Origin: JAKFXL01 sp947085765
GTDB taxonomy: Bacteria > Pseudomonadota > Gammaproteobacteria > Tenderiales > Tenderiaceae
Direction of reading: 5' to 3'
Assembly (NCBI GenBank): GCA_947085765.1
Contig: CAMTXZ010000249.1
Location: forward strand, 1-9,716
DNA: 9,716 nucleotides
Shown here: in pieces, positions 1 to 6,004 of the stretch
Layout: every line of letters starts with the position of its first letter
Position numbering within the stretch: the first letter of the stretch is position 1
Position numbers and translations under genes: made by a program
The notes under the pieces: model-generated
Seen by the model: the letters and a program-made list of their open reading frames with translations, nothing else
Databases searched by the model: none
Told to the model about the DNA's origin: nothing

Positions 1-225
1 ATTTGTCGCGCCGCTGGCGAATACTACGTACCGGCCATCCGCGCTGACGGCCAAGCTGTCAACACTACCCCCGGTGAACGAAGTGCCTGAGGCTATATCT
101 CCCGCTGTGTTACGGCTTTCGAGTGTAGTGCCCGCAGCGGCGACAACGCCGCTCATGAACAGCGCAATAGCGCCGGACGCAATCACATTTAATTTAACTC
201 TGTTTGATATCGATTTGGTAAACAT
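1..225 (-). CDS. Exported beta-propeller-like protein, N-terminal part only
   Basis: An ATG at 225 opens a reading frame of 75 codons with no stop up to the window edge, so the C-terminal part is missing. Residues 1-31 look like a signal peptide: a positively charged start (K4, R9, K11), a hydrophobic stretch rich in Ile, Ala, Leu and Val, and a run of small residues ending VVAAAG, consistent with cleavage near residue 30. The mature part reaches SVDSLAVSADGRYVVFASGATN. The SxDGRYVxFxSxATN pattern is typical of one blade of TolB/WD40-like propeller proteins found outside the cytoplasm. A GGGAG at 236-240 lies 10 bases before the ATG. A nearer ATG at 229 is in another frame and soon meets a stop. 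The specific function is unknown. Signal peptide and start are fairly sure; the propeller assignment rests on one motif. Confidence 0.72.
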   Translation of the reverse strand, partial: MFTKSISNRVKLNVIASGAIALFMSGVVAAAGTTLESRNTAGDIASGTSFTGGSVDSLAVSADGRYVVFASGATN

Positions 226-363
226 ACATTTGTGTCTCCCGATTGAATCTAAACATTGATGAAATGACGCTGAAAGGACTTATTTGAGTGTGCAGGCTTT
301 TGAACCTATCTGGAATATATGACGGGTGCAAGGCGAGAAAGCACGGCAATGTGCAACACTCGA

Positions 364-369
364 ATTATA
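364..369 (-). promoter_or_regulatory. Possible -10 box for the exported protein gene
   Basis: The minus strand reads TATAAT here, about 140 bases before the ATG at 225. No good -35 box lies 16-18 bases upstream, so this would be a weak or activator-dependent promoter. The rest of 226-461 shows no gene. The call is tentative because a single TATAAT can occur by chance in AT-rich DNA. Confidence 0.25.
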
Positions 370-398
370 GGCTGAGTTTGGAACTACTGAGTTTGAGG

Positions 399-427
399 GT
401 TTAATTTTTCGATTCGAAAAATCAAAC
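399..427. repeat. 29-base palindrome with one mismatch
   Basis: The core is a perfect inverted repeat: ATTTTTCGA at 404-412 and TCGAAAAAT at 414-422 around one central base. It extends through one mismatch (403/423) to GTTT at 399-402 and AAAC at 424-427. It lies downstream of tRNA-Pro and upstream of the exported protein gene. With almost no loop it looks more like a protein-binding site than an RNA hairpin, and no T-run follows it on either strand. A role as the tRNA-Pro terminator cannot be excluded. Confidence 0.5.
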
Positions 428-461
428 ATTTGAAAGGAGTAATGCAACATACTGTTTTTAC

Positions 462-538
462 TGGTCGGAGCGGGGAGATTCGAACTCCCGACCCCCACAA
501 CCCCATTGTGGTGCGCTACCAAGCTGCGCTACGCTCCG
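462..538 (-). tRNA. tRNA-Pro, anticodon GGG
   Basis: This is a 77-base cloverleaf including an encoded CCA end (462-464). Acceptor stem CGGAGCG pairs with CGCTCCG. The D-arm is GCGC/GCGC around AGCTTGGTA. The anticodon arm is CCACA-ATGGGGT-TGTGG, with GGG after U33 and G at position 37. The T-arm is GGGAG-TTCGAAT-CTCCC. It closely resembles E. coli proL. It decodes CCC, and CCU by wobble. It lies 97 bases downstream of the MerR-like gene on the same strand, so it may be cotranscribed with the operon or use its own promoter. Confidence 0.97.
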
Positions 539-559
539 AAATTTTTACTGCCAAGACAC

Positions 560-589
560 TCAATGAGTGGTTAAGGGGTTACTCATTGA
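560..589. repeat. Inverted repeat just upstream of tRNA-Pro
   Basis: TCAATGAGT (560-568) and ACTCATTGA (581-589) form a perfect 9-bp stem around a 12-base loop (569-580). On the minus strand it would fold in the 5' leader of tRNA-Pro, 21 bases before the mature 5' end. No T-run follows on that strand, so it does not look like an intrinsic terminator. It could guide tRNA processing or bind a protein; the sequence does not decide. Confidence 0.5.
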
Positions 590-597
590 AGGCCGCT

Positions 598-603
598 ATA
601 ATA
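598..603 (-). promoter_or_regulatory. Possible -10 box for tRNA-Pro
   Basis: The minus strand reads TATTAT here, 60 bases upstream of the mature tRNA-Pro 5' end. The hexamers 16-18 bases further up (around 620-627) match a -35 box poorly. If it is used, the transcript would start with the 560-589 stem-loop. Readthrough from the operon is an equally good explanation. Confidence 0.2.
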
Positions 604-611
604 CTGAATTT

Positions 612-645
612 AATAACATTACACCAGTAACAATGTTATTTTTTT
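612..645. repeat. AT-rich inverted repeat with T-run at the end of the operon
   Basis: AATAACATT (612-620) and AATGTTATT (632-640) form a perfect 9-bp stem with an 11-base loop. The plus strand continues into T's, giving a run of seven at 639-645, so it has terminator shape on the plus strand. The upstream plus-strand side carries only antisense of tRNA-Pro. Read from the minus strand it has an A-run before the stem and no T-run after it. It overlaps the stop codon of the MerR-like gene (636-638). The stem has only two G-C pairs, so termination in either direction would be weak. Confidence 0.4.
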
Positions 646-992
646 AACAATGTAAGCAGTGTTTCAAATTCATGCAGTATCTCCTGCACCAACGCTTGCT
701 GGTGAGGGGTAGCGCTTTTTATCTCAGGACCGGCAAGCTGCTGTCGGGCGCCACCGATAGTGAAACCCTGCTCGTACAGCAGACCACGGATCTGGCGAAC
801 CATAATGACATCATGGTGTTGGTAGTAGCGCCTGTTGCCACGACGCTTGAGTGGTTTGAGCTGTGGAAACTCCTGCTCCCAGTAACGCAAGACATGCGGC
901 TTAACACCGCACAAATCGCTCACTTCACCGATGGTGAAATAACGTTTGGTGGGAATCTGCGGGAGCTCACTATTGTTTGCGGCTTCCAGCAT
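636..992 (-). CDS. Small MerR-family transcriptional regulator
   Basis: The 118-residue protein starts with a short variable tail, then an N-terminal MerR winged helix-turn-helix. YFTIGEVSDLCGV (18-30) and KPHVLRYWEQEFP (31-43) form the HTH, RRGNRRYY (50-57) the wing, and DVIMVRQIRGLLYEQGFTI (61-79) the next helices. The rest (to 118) is a short helical tail with no metal-binding cysteine pair and no ligand domain, unlike classic MerR or SoxR. It overlaps the end of ihfA by 23 bases (970-992), so the two are probably translated in coupled fashion. GGAGG at 996-1000 lies only 3 bases before the ATG, which is close. I recall such a gene after ihfA in many gammaproteobacteria. Its target and inducer are unknown. 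Confidence 0.93.
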   Translation of the reverse strand: MLEAANNSELPQIPTKRYFTIGEVSDLCGVKPHVLRYWEQEFPQLKPLKRRGNRRYYQHHDVIMVRQIRGLLYEQGFTIGGARQQLAGPEIKSATPHQQALVQEILHEFETLLTLLKK

Positions 993-1272
993 ACGCCTCC
1001 ACTCTGGCCTTTAACTTCTGCCCCGGATGAAATGTCACCACACGGCGTGCGGTAATAGGTATCTCTTCACCCGTTTTTGGGTTACGCCCCGGTCTTTCAT
1101 TTTTATCGCGCAGATTGAAGTTACCAAAACCAGATAGCTTTACCTGACGGCCGTTTTCAAGGGCCCCACGAATCTCTTCAAAAAACATCTCGACGAGCTC
1201 CTTGGCTTCACGTTTGTTGAGTCCAAGTTCCTCAAACAGCCTTTCGGCCATCTCTGCTTTTGTTAACGCCAT
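970..1272 (-). CDS. ihfA: Integration host factor, alpha subunit
   Basis: The 100-residue protein (E. coli 99) belongs to the HU/IHF family and matches the alpha subunit from MALTKAEMAERLFEELGL onward. The DNA-contacting beta-arm RPGRNPKTG spans 60-68, with P65 as the residue that intercalates and kinks DNA in the family. ITARRVVTFHPGQKLK (73-88) follows. With IhfB, encoded elsewhere, it would form the heterodimer that bends DNA at promoters, origins and recombination sites in the nucleoid. The ATG is 3 bases after the pheT stop (TAG CCC ATG), and a GAGAG inside the last pheT codons can serve as ribosome-binding site. In E. coli ihfA also follows pheT. Confidence 0.98.
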   Translation of the reverse strand: MALTKAEMAERLFEELGLNKREAKELVEMFFEEIRGALENGRQVKLSGFGNFNLRDKNERPGRNPKTGEEIPITARRVVTFHPGQKLKARVEAYAGSRKQ

Positions 1273-1275
1273 GGG

Positions 1276-3654
1276 CTACTCTCTCAGCGTTGCATTAAAA
1301 TCTTGTTTAAGCTGTTTTAATACATTAGAAATGAGGCTATCCACTTCCTGATCCGTTAGAGTGCGTGAACTGTCTTGAAAGGTCAAGCCTAATGCAAGGC
1401 TTTTTCTACCAGATTCAATGCCTTCGCCACTATATACATCAAACAGATTAAGCGTCGACAGGTACTGTTTTGATGTCGCAACAATACTCTGCTGTATCTT
1501 ACTGGCCGGCACGCCACTATCAACCACAATGGCTAAGTCCCTTCTAACCGATGGATACTTGGACAGCTCGACAAACTTTGGTTTAACGGCCACATCCAAT
1601 ACATGGGCATCTATTTCGAACAGATAGATTGGTCCATTAAGTCCAAGCTCCTTTTCGAGGGCCGGGTGTAATTTACCCACCCACCCTAGCGGCCTGCCGT
1701 CGCAACTCTTGATAGCCGCTGACTGGCCCGGGTGCAGCGCTGAGTGCTCTGCTGCGACAAAAACTTGATCAGCACTGCCGCCAAGCAATCCCAGCAACGC
1801 CTCAACATCGGCCTTGATGTCATAAAAATCAACTTTACGTGCTGGCACGGCCCATTGCTCAGTAAAACAGTCGCCCGAGACCAAGCCTGAAATAATTTTT
1901 TCCTCAGTAATAACACCCTCTTGGCGCGAAAACTTAACGCCAAACTCGAACAACCTGATACGTGCCTGCTGGCGCTTTTGATTGTGGGAGAGTGCCTGCA
2001 ATAATCCCGGCCAGAGGCTCGTGCGCATCACTGACATGTCAGCTGAGATGGGGTTGGCCAACTTAATGGGGTTGATTTCAGAGATGATCAGGCTCTGTAG
2101 TCGCTCGTCGACAAAACTATAGGTGATCGCCTCCTGGTAACCACGATCCACCAGCAACTCCCGGCCACGGCTCTGACTTACTTGCAACTCTGTAGGCAGC
2201 CTGACCTCCATAGAGATTTTTGGCATCTCGCTCGGCAGTTGATCATAGCCATGAATACGACCAATCTCTTCAATCAGGTCAGCCTCAATGGTCAAGTCAA
2301 ACCTGAAGCTAGGGGGGGTCACAAGCCACTGCCCCACCTGTTCTTCAATGGTCATGCCCAGGGATGTGAGCAGCTGGCGAATTTGAACCGCTGGTAACTC
2401 AAGACCTAAGAGGCGTTTAATACGCTCCAGGCGCAAGGGTATCGGCAAACGTGACGGCAGATGTTCATTCACACTCACTTCAATCAACTGCCCCGCTTCA
2501 CCACCGACGATATCAAGCAGCAGCGCCGTGGCACGCTTTATTGCTACCACAGGTAACTCATAATCAACACCACGTTCGAAACGGTGCGAAGAATCGGTAT
2601 GCAAGCCATAATGACGCGCACACCCCATTAATTTCACTGGTGAAAAGAAGGCGCTCTCAAGGAATATATCTGTCGTACTATCAGTGACAGAGGAGTCATC
2701 GCCACCCATGATGCCGGCCATGGCCAAGGGTTTATGGTGATCCGCTATGATTAACGTCTCTGGCGTCAGTTCAACCGTTTGACCATCCAGCAGTTTTAAC
2801 GACTCCCCCACTACGGCATGACGTACATTGATTCCACCTTCAAGCTTGCTCAGATCAAAGGCGTGCATGGGCTGGCCCAGCTCCAGCATCACATAGTTGG
2901 TGACATCAACGATGGGGCTGATGCTGCGCACATCACAACGTCGGAGGCGCTCCTGCATCCAGTTGGGTGTCACCGCCATAGGGTTTACACCTTTAATAAT
3001 GCGGCCGACATAACGGGGGCACGCTTCAGGTGCAGATATAACCACGGCAAACTTATCCTGACGACCGACCTGGTCAGTGGCCGTTTCCGGTGCCTGAGGC
3101 ACCAGCTGGTTAATCACACCAACCTCACGGGCAATCCCCTGGATGCTGAGACAATCGCCACGATTTGGTGTCAGACCGATCTCAATGGTGACATCGTCCA
3201 GCTGCAGGTAGTCGCGCACACTGGTGCCAGCAACAACATCGGCAGGTAGAATCATCAAGCCATCAGCGCTCTCCGCCAGACCAATCTCCACTGCCGAACA
3301 CAACATACCAAACGATTCAACACCGCGCAGTTTCGAGCGTTTAATTGCAAGACCGCTGGGTAGCACAGCGCCAATCAAGGCAACGGGCACTTTTAACCCC
3401 GGCGCGACATTACTGGCACCACAAACAATGGTCAGCTGTTCAGCACCTACATTAACCGAGCAAACACGCAGACGGTCGGCATCGGGATGGGGTTCAACTG
3501 CAATCACTTCACCAATCACAACATTGGAAAAAGAGGCCGCAACCGGCTCGATGGCATCCACCTCCAAACCACACATGGTCAGCTGGTGCGACAGCTGCTC
3601 TGTGCTTACTGTTGGATTAACCCATTCTCGTAGCCATTGTTCGCTAAATTTCAT
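1276..3654 (-). CDS. pheT: Phenylalanyl-tRNA synthetase, beta subunit
   Basis: The 792-residue protein (E. coli 795) is the large subunit of the cytoplasmic alpha2-beta2 PheRS, which charges tRNA-Phe. Domains in order: an EMAP/OB-type tRNA-binding domain at about 39-148 (VVIGEVIAVEPHPDADRLRV at 45-64); the B3/B4 region with the editing site that clears Tyr-tRNA-Phe; the B5 DNA-binding-like fold around 400-480 (ending DLIEEIGRIHGYDQLP); the catalytic-like core without active-site motifs; and a C-terminal FDX-ACB anticodon-binding domain at about 698-791 (LSKYPSVRRDLAIVVDS). It starts with ATG 57 bases after pheS; an AAGG lies 9 bases upstream of the ATG. It is intact and looks normal. Confidence 0.98.
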   Translation of the reverse strand: MKFSEQWLREWVNPTVSTEQLSHQLTMCGLEVDAIEPVAASFSNVVIGEVIAVEPHPDADRLRVCSVNVGAEQLTIVCGASNVAPGLKVPVALIGAVLPSGLAIKRSKLRGVESFGMLCSAVEIGLAESADGLMILPADVVAGTSVRDYLQLDDVTIEIGLTPNRGDCLSIQGIAREVGVINQLVPQAPETATDQVGRQDKFAVVISAPEACPRYVGRIIKGVNPMAVTPNWMQERLRRCDVRSISPIVDVTNYVMLELGQPMHAFDLSKLEGGINVRHAVVGESLKLLDGQTVELTPETLIIADHHKPLAMAGIMGGDDSSVTDSTTDIFLESAFFSPVKLMGCARHYGLHTDSSHRFERGVDYELPVVAIKRATALLLDIVGGEAGQLIEVSVNEHLPSRLPIPLRLERIKRLLGLELPAVQIRQLLTSLGMTIEEQVGQWLVTPPSFRFDLTIEADLIEEIGRIHGYDQLPSEMPKISMEVRLPTELQVSQSRGRELLVDRGYQEAITYSFVDERLQSLIISEINPIKLANPISADMSVMRTSLWPGLLQALSHNQKRQQARIRLFEFGVKFSRQEGVITEEKIISGLVSGDCFTEQWAVPARKVDFYDIKADVEALLGLLGGSADQVFVAAEHSALHPGQSAAIKSCDGRPLGWVGKLHPALEKELGLNGPIYLFEIDAHVLDVAVKPKFVELSKYPSVRRDLAIVVDSGVPASKIQQSIVATSKQYLSTLNLFDVYSGEGIESGRKSLALGLTFQDSSRTLTDQEVDSLISNVLKQLKQDFNATLRE

Positions 3655-3711
3655 CGTCCCAAACCTTTTATTTGATCACGTCCCAGCCGTTCAGGACTGG
3701 CAATATTGTTG

Positions 3712-4728
3712 TTATTTGAATTGACGTAGAAAGCGCAGATCGTTCTCAAAAAAGAGTCTCAGATCATTAACCCCATAACGCAGCATGGTCAGGCGCTCAA
3801 CGCCCATGCCAAAGGCAAGGCCGGTATATTTTTCATTATCGATGCCAACATTTGCCAATACGTTGGGATGGATCATGCCACAGCCCAAAACCTCTAACCA
3901 ACCGGTGTGGCTACAGACACGGCAACCCGCGCCCTTGCACATCACACACTCAATATCCACTTCGGCAGAAGGTTCAGTGAAGGGAAAATAGGAGGGGCGA
4001 AAACGAGTTTTAAGCTCGGCCTCAAAAAAGTAGCTCAAGAAATCTTTGATCAACCCCTTAAGATGGGCAAAGGTGACATTTTCATCAACCATAAAACCTT
4101 CGACCTGATGGAACATCGGTGTATGAGTCACATCAGAGTCGCAACGATAGACACGACCCGGTGCAATGACTCGCAGCGGTGGTTGCCTGTTTTCCATCAC
4201 TCGAACCTGAACTGGTGATGTATGTGTACGTAATAACGTGCCCGGCTCCACATAAAAGGTATCGTGCATGGCACGCGCCGGATGGTTGTCCGGAATATTC
4301 AAGGCAGAGAAATTATGATACTCAGACTCAATCTCTGGCCCTTCGGCGATATCAAAACCAATATGTGAAAAGTAGGACTCGATCCGTTGCAGCGTACGAC
4401 TCACCGGATGGATACCACCCACATCCTGACCGCGCCCCGGTAAGCTAACATCGATAGTTTCTGCACTGAGTTTTGCATTTAGATGGGCTGAGTCGAGGAT
4501 TTCGCGCCGCCGGGCAATCATCTCCTGTAACGCTTGTTTGGCCTCATTGACAGCCTGCCCGACCTTGGGACGCTCCTCTACTGGAAGGTTGCCCAACTCT
4601 TTCAGGTAGTGGGTCAGCACCCCTTTCTTGCCAAGGTAGTTAACCCTAACCTGATCCAGGGCGTTCAGATCTTCAGCATCCCCAACCGCCGCTTCTGCCT
4701 CTGCAACTAAAACCGACAAATCCTGCAC
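3712..4728 (-). CDS. pheS: Phenylalanyl-tRNA synthetase, alpha subunit (GTG start)
   Basis: The 338-residue protein (E. coli 327) is the catalytic class II subunit of PheRS. An N-terminal coiled coil (about 1-85) binds tRNA. The core carries motif 1 near 105-135, motif 2 around VIAPGRVYRCD and FHQVEGFMV (187-214), and motif 3 GLAFGMGVERLTMLRYGV (303-320). Between motifs 2 and 3 is a C-x2-C-x4-C-x2-C cluster at C261, C264, C269 and C272, absent in E. coli; I recall similar cysteine-rich inserts in other proteobacterial PheS. The start is GTG at 4728: no in-frame ATG is nearby, and GAGG at 4737-4740 lies 8 bases upstream. A strong hairpin separates it from rplT. Confidence 0.97.
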   Translation of the reverse strand: MQDLSVLVAEAEAAVGDAEDLNALDQVRVNYLGKKGVLTHYLKELGNLPVEERPKVGQAVNEAKQALQEMIARRREILDSAHLNAKLSAETIDVSLPGRGQDVGGIHPVSRTLQRIESYFSHIGFDIAEGPEIESEYHNFSALNIPDNHPARAMHDTFYVEPGTLLRTHTSPVQVRVMENRQPPLRVIAPGRVYRCDSDVTHTPMFHQVEGFMVDENVTFAHLKGLIKDFLSYFFEAELKTRFRPSYFPFTEPSAEVDIECVMCKGAGCRVCSHTGWLEVLGCGMIHPNVLANVGIDNEKYTGLAFGMGVERLTMLRYGVNDLRLFFENDLRFLRQFK

Positions 4729-4771
4729 ACATTCATCCTCTGATGATTATTTTTAGCAGCGCTTAATGCAG

Positions 4772-4798
4772 AAAGGGGAAGGCATAGCCTTCCCCTTT
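4772..4798 (-). terminator. Perfect hairpin between rplT and pheS (attenuator-like)
   Basis: AAAGGGGAAGGC (4772-4783) and GCCTTCCCCTTT (4787-4798) form an uninterrupted 12-bp stem with a 3-base loop. On the minus strand, only CCCCTTTCTGC follows, so the U-run is short and termination is probably partial. It sits in the 118-base gap between rplT and pheS, where E. coli has the pheM leader peptide and its attenuator. I see no convincing Phe-rich leader here. It could reduce pheST expression relative to the ribosomal genes, or protect the 3' end of the upstream message. Confidence 0.7.
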
Positions 4799-4846
4799 AC
4801 AGACACACCTACTCTCGCCGCCATTCACGCTGGCGTATAAGAGAAG

Positions 4847-5200
4847 TTAAAGGCTTGCTTTCGCTTTTGTCGCCAAGGCGCCAAAGGCAACCTTGTCGTA
4901 CACTGCCAGATCAGCCAGCACCTTGCGGTCGATCTCAACAGCAGCCTTCTTCAGACCATTAATCATGCGGCTATATGAAAGACCACACTCACGGGCTGCG
5001 GCGTTGATACGCGCAATCCACAGAGCACGGAACTGACGTTTACGCTGACGACGATCGCGATAGGCATATTGACCCGCTTTGGTCACAGCCTGAACAGCAA
5101 CGCGGTAGACATTTCTACGCATGCCGCGGTAGCCCTTGGCCAGCTTAATCACCTTTTTGTGACGGGCCCGGGCGGTAACACCACGTTTAACTCTTGGCAT
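4847..5200 (-). CDS. rplT: 50S ribosomal protein L20
   Basis: The 117-residue, very basic protein (E. coli 118) binds 23S rRNA early in large-subunit assembly. It begins MPRVKRGVTARARHKKVIKL with the usual long basic N-terminal extension, has the conserved AGQYAYRDRRQRKRQFRALW at 42-61, and a globular C-terminal domain with SYSRMINGLKKAAVEIDRK. GGAG lies 9 bases before the ATG. It follows rpmI by 21 bases. In E. coli, L20 represses translation of rpmI-rplT by binding mRNA that mimics its rRNA site; whether that occurs here cannot be seen by eye. Confidence 0.98.
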   Translation of the reverse strand: MPRVKRGVTARARHKKVIKLAKGYRGMRRNVYRVAVQAVTKAGQYAYRDRRQRKRQFRALWIARINAAARECGLSYSRMINGLKKAAVEIDRKVLADLAVYDKVAFGALATKAKASL

Positions 5201-5221
5201 TTTTCTTTACTCCAAATCCAA

Positions 5222-5419
5222 TTAACAATAAGGCAACAATCTGCGAACTGATGGTTTGTCAGCGGCAGAGACCATGGCAGGGCTGCGCAGATGACGCTTA
5301 CGCTTGGTGCTCTTCTTGGTCAGAATATGTCTACGAAAGCCTGAACCACGTTTAAAATGGCCAGAACCTGTCGCCTTAAAGCGTTTAGCAGCGCCTCTAT
5401 GAGTTTTCATCTTCGGCAT
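5222..5419 (-). CDS. rpmI: 50S ribosomal protein L35
   Basis: The 65-residue basic protein has the same length as in E. coli. The family features are MPKMKTHRGAAKRFKATGSG at the start and RHILTKKSTKRKRHLR (29-45, with one more R), then LLPYC at the end, where E. coli has LPYA. It is a small component of the large ribosomal subunit. A GGAG lies 9 bases before the ATG. The 47-base gap after infC has a possible short CTAC/GTAG stem but no clear terminator, so infC, rpmI and rplT are probably one message. Confidence 0.98.
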   Translation of the reverse strand: MPKMKTHRGAAKRFKATGSGHFKRGSGFRRHILTKKSTKRKRHLRSPAMVSAADKPSVRRLLPYC

Positions 5420-5466
5420 CTTCTATTTCTCCGAACTACTTCGTTAATCAGCAGCAGTAGGTAGGT

Positions 5467-5991
5467 CTAAATGACCTTTTTCTTTGGTGATAACACCATA
5501 ACCATCTGCCGGCCTTCCATCTTGGGAAACTGCTCAACCTGCCCAATCTCTGCGAGATCGACTTCAACACGTTTAAGCAACTTCATTCCAAGTTCTTGAT
5601 GAGCCATCTCACGGCCGCGGAAGCGCAGCGTGATTTTGGCCTTATCTCCTTCAGTGAGGAAGCGTACCAGGTTGCGTAGCTTAATCTGGTAATCCCCCTC
5701 CTCGGTGCCAGGGCGAAACTTCACCTCTTTCACCTGAATCTGTTTCTGCTTTTTCTTGGCTATCTGGCGCTTTTTGTTCTCTTCGAACACATATTTGCCG
5801 TAATCCATAACGCGGCAAACCGGCGGCGCGGCCGTGGGGGAGACCTCAACCAGGTCATGCTCAGACTCACTGGCAAATTGCAGTGCCTGATCAATTGCCA
5901 TGACCCCCATCATATTGCCCTCAGCGTCAATGACACGCACTTCACGAGAAACTATCTCGTCATTGATCCGGACCTTTTTTTCAGCAGCGAT
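5467..5991 (-). CDS. infC: Translation initiation factor IF3, starting at AUC
   Basis: The protein binds the 30S subunit, keeps it apart from 50S and proofreads the start codon and initiator tRNA. The N domain carries VRINDEIVSREVRVIDAEGN and DLVEVSPTAAPPVCRVMDYGK. A lysine-rich linker follows (KKKQKQIQVKEVKFRPGTEE). The C domain has KAKITLRFRGREMAHQELG and ends EGRQMVMVLSPKKKVI. No ATG, GTG or TTG lies at the expected start. The frame opens after the thrS stop with AGT and then ATC (5989-5991), with GGAGG 8 bases upstream. Starting at ATC gives 174 residues (E. coli 180, AUU start) and retains the conserved N-terminus. The first usual start codon, GTG at 5940, would remove about 17 conserved residues and has no matching ribosome-binding site. 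Product certain; exact start likely. Confidence 0.95.
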   Translation of the reverse strand: MAAEKKVRINDEIVSREVRVIDAEGNMMGVMAIDQALQFASESEHDLVEVSPTAAPPVCRVMDYGKYVFEENKKRQIAKKKQKQIQVKEVKFRPGTEEGDYQIKLRNLVRFLTEGDKAKITLRFRGREMAHQELGMKLLKRVEVDLAEIGQVEQFPKMEGRQMVMVLSPKKKVI

Positions 5992-6004
5992 ACTTTATTC
6001 CTCC
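5989..6004 (-). promoter_or_regulatory. Ribosome-binding site and AUC start of infC
   Basis: GGAGG (6000-6004), inside the last codons of thrS, lies 8 bases before ATC (5989-5991). Strong Shine-Dalgarno pairing with a weak start codon is the arrangement that lets IF3 repress its own synthesis in E. coli, where the codon is AUU, because IF3 rejects non-standard start codons. The same logic probably applies here. Confidence 0.8.

Noticed and set aside
280..522. Minus-strand 80-codon ORF
   Set aside because: It runs through most of the tRNA-Pro gene and has no recognisable protein features.
430..630. Plus-strand 66-codon ORF
   Set aside because: It is the antisense of tRNA-Pro and its leader, with no family resemblance.
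3655..3711. Possible hairpin in the pheS-pheT gap
   Set aside because: Only a 4-bp stem (CCAG/CTGG) with a large loop; too weak to call a structure.
2818..3724. Overlapping plus-strand ORFs opposite pheT
   Set aside because: They are antisense shadows of pheT, with no ribosome-binding site or domain signal.
4763..4828. 21-codon GTG-initiated ORF crossing the rplT-pheS hairpin, as a PheM-like leader
   Set aside because: It has no ribosome-binding site, and its two Phe codons lie within the hairpin's second arm, where stalling could not work as in pheM attenuation.
5467..5940. infC starting at GTG
   Set aside because: It would drop about 17 residues, including the conserved VRINDE segment, and ignores the GGAGG placed for the ATC.
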